Notes under the pieces: model-generated | Told to the model about the DNA's origin: nothing | What the model saw: only the letters and a program-made list of their open reading frames with translations | The model's database searches: none | Translations under genes and position numbers: made by a program | Shown here: positions 23,117 through 23,171 of the stretch, piece after piece | Position numbering within the stretch: the first letter of the stretch is position 1 | Layout: the number at the start of each line of letters is the position of its first letter | DNA from: an uncultured Collinsella sp. | GTDB lineage: Bacteria; Actinomycetota; Coriobacteriia; Coriobacteriales; Coriobacteriaceae | Assembly: GCA_958405565.1 (NCBI GenBank) | Contig: CATYEN010000039.1 | Coordinates: 1-23,171 of the forward strand | Direction of reading: 5' to 3' | DNA length: 23,171 nt

Positions 23117-23143
23117 GTTGCGCGGTTTTTCAAACCGCGCAAC
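23117..23143 (+). terminator. Hairpin after the second GntR gene
   Basis: GTTGCGCGGTTT (23117-23128) pairs perfectly over 12 bp with AAACCGCGCAAC (23132-23143), loop TTC. There is no T-run after it on the plus strand. Confidence 0.65.
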
Positions 23144-23165
23144 GGCTCGACGCTGCAAACGCCCC
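23142..23165 (+). repeat. Recurring motif with CGACGCTGC, copy 3, cut by the window end
   Basis: TCGACGCTGCAAACGCCCC (23147-23165) is identical to 10258-10276, and the five bases before it match at four positions. The CAATCTG half expected 16 bases after CGACGCTGC would lie just beyond the window. Confidence 0.6.
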
Positions 23166-23171
23166 TAAGCG

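Overview
The window looks like a chromosomal piece of a gut Coriobacteriia genome, most likely Collinsella or a close relative. This is inferred from the high G+C coding style, strong AGGAGG/AAAGGA ribosome binding sites, the mixture of ATG, GTG and TTG starts, and the gene content. No rRNA, tRNA or species marker is present, so the genus is a judgement and not a measurement. I see no insertion sequence, prophage or CRISPR array.

Left part (1-2400): two small membrane proteins of unknown function are separated by a non-coding stretch. That stretch holds a perfect 30-bp inverted repeat and the second copy of a duplicated terminator. A lower-G+C gene for a small protein with a C-terminal helix-turn-helix follows, behind an AT-rich palindrome that could be its own operator.

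Middle part (2452-12903): conserved genes all on the plus strand. They are rmuC (DNA maintenance), an ABC half-transporter, nth (endonuclease III), mfd (transcription-repair coupling factor), a PAP2-type membrane phosphatase, a low-specificity threonine aldolase and a GNAT acetyltransferase. Several appear to have their own promoter with an ACAAT-type -10, and several are separated by hairpin terminators.

Right part (12951-23111): a sugar-amine utilisation locus bookended by two GntR/UTRA regulators. It contains two paralogous SIS-domain deglycases of the FrlB/GfrE/GfrF type, a mannose-family PTS (fused EIIA-EIIB, then EIIC and EIID), an EamA-type exporter, a HAD-IA sugar-phosphate phosphatase/mutase-like protein and a YitT membrane protein. 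The simplest reading is that the PTS imports and phosphorylates an Amadori-type compound (fructoselysine, glucoselysine or a relative). The SIS enzymes would then split it into a hexose 6-phosphate and a free amine or amino acid. A separate kinase would not be needed and none is present. The first regulator has two near-identical 18-bp sites in the divergent intergenic region. The second shares CGTTATA/TATAACG half-sites with the promoters of the exporter gene, the PTS operon and itself, so the locus probably has two regulatory circuits.

The gaps also carry small recurring elements: a GGGACAG-containing palindromic module with different arms at each place, a CGACGCTGC-N16-CAATCTG motif found after gene ends, and unusually strong hairpins inside the PTS locus.
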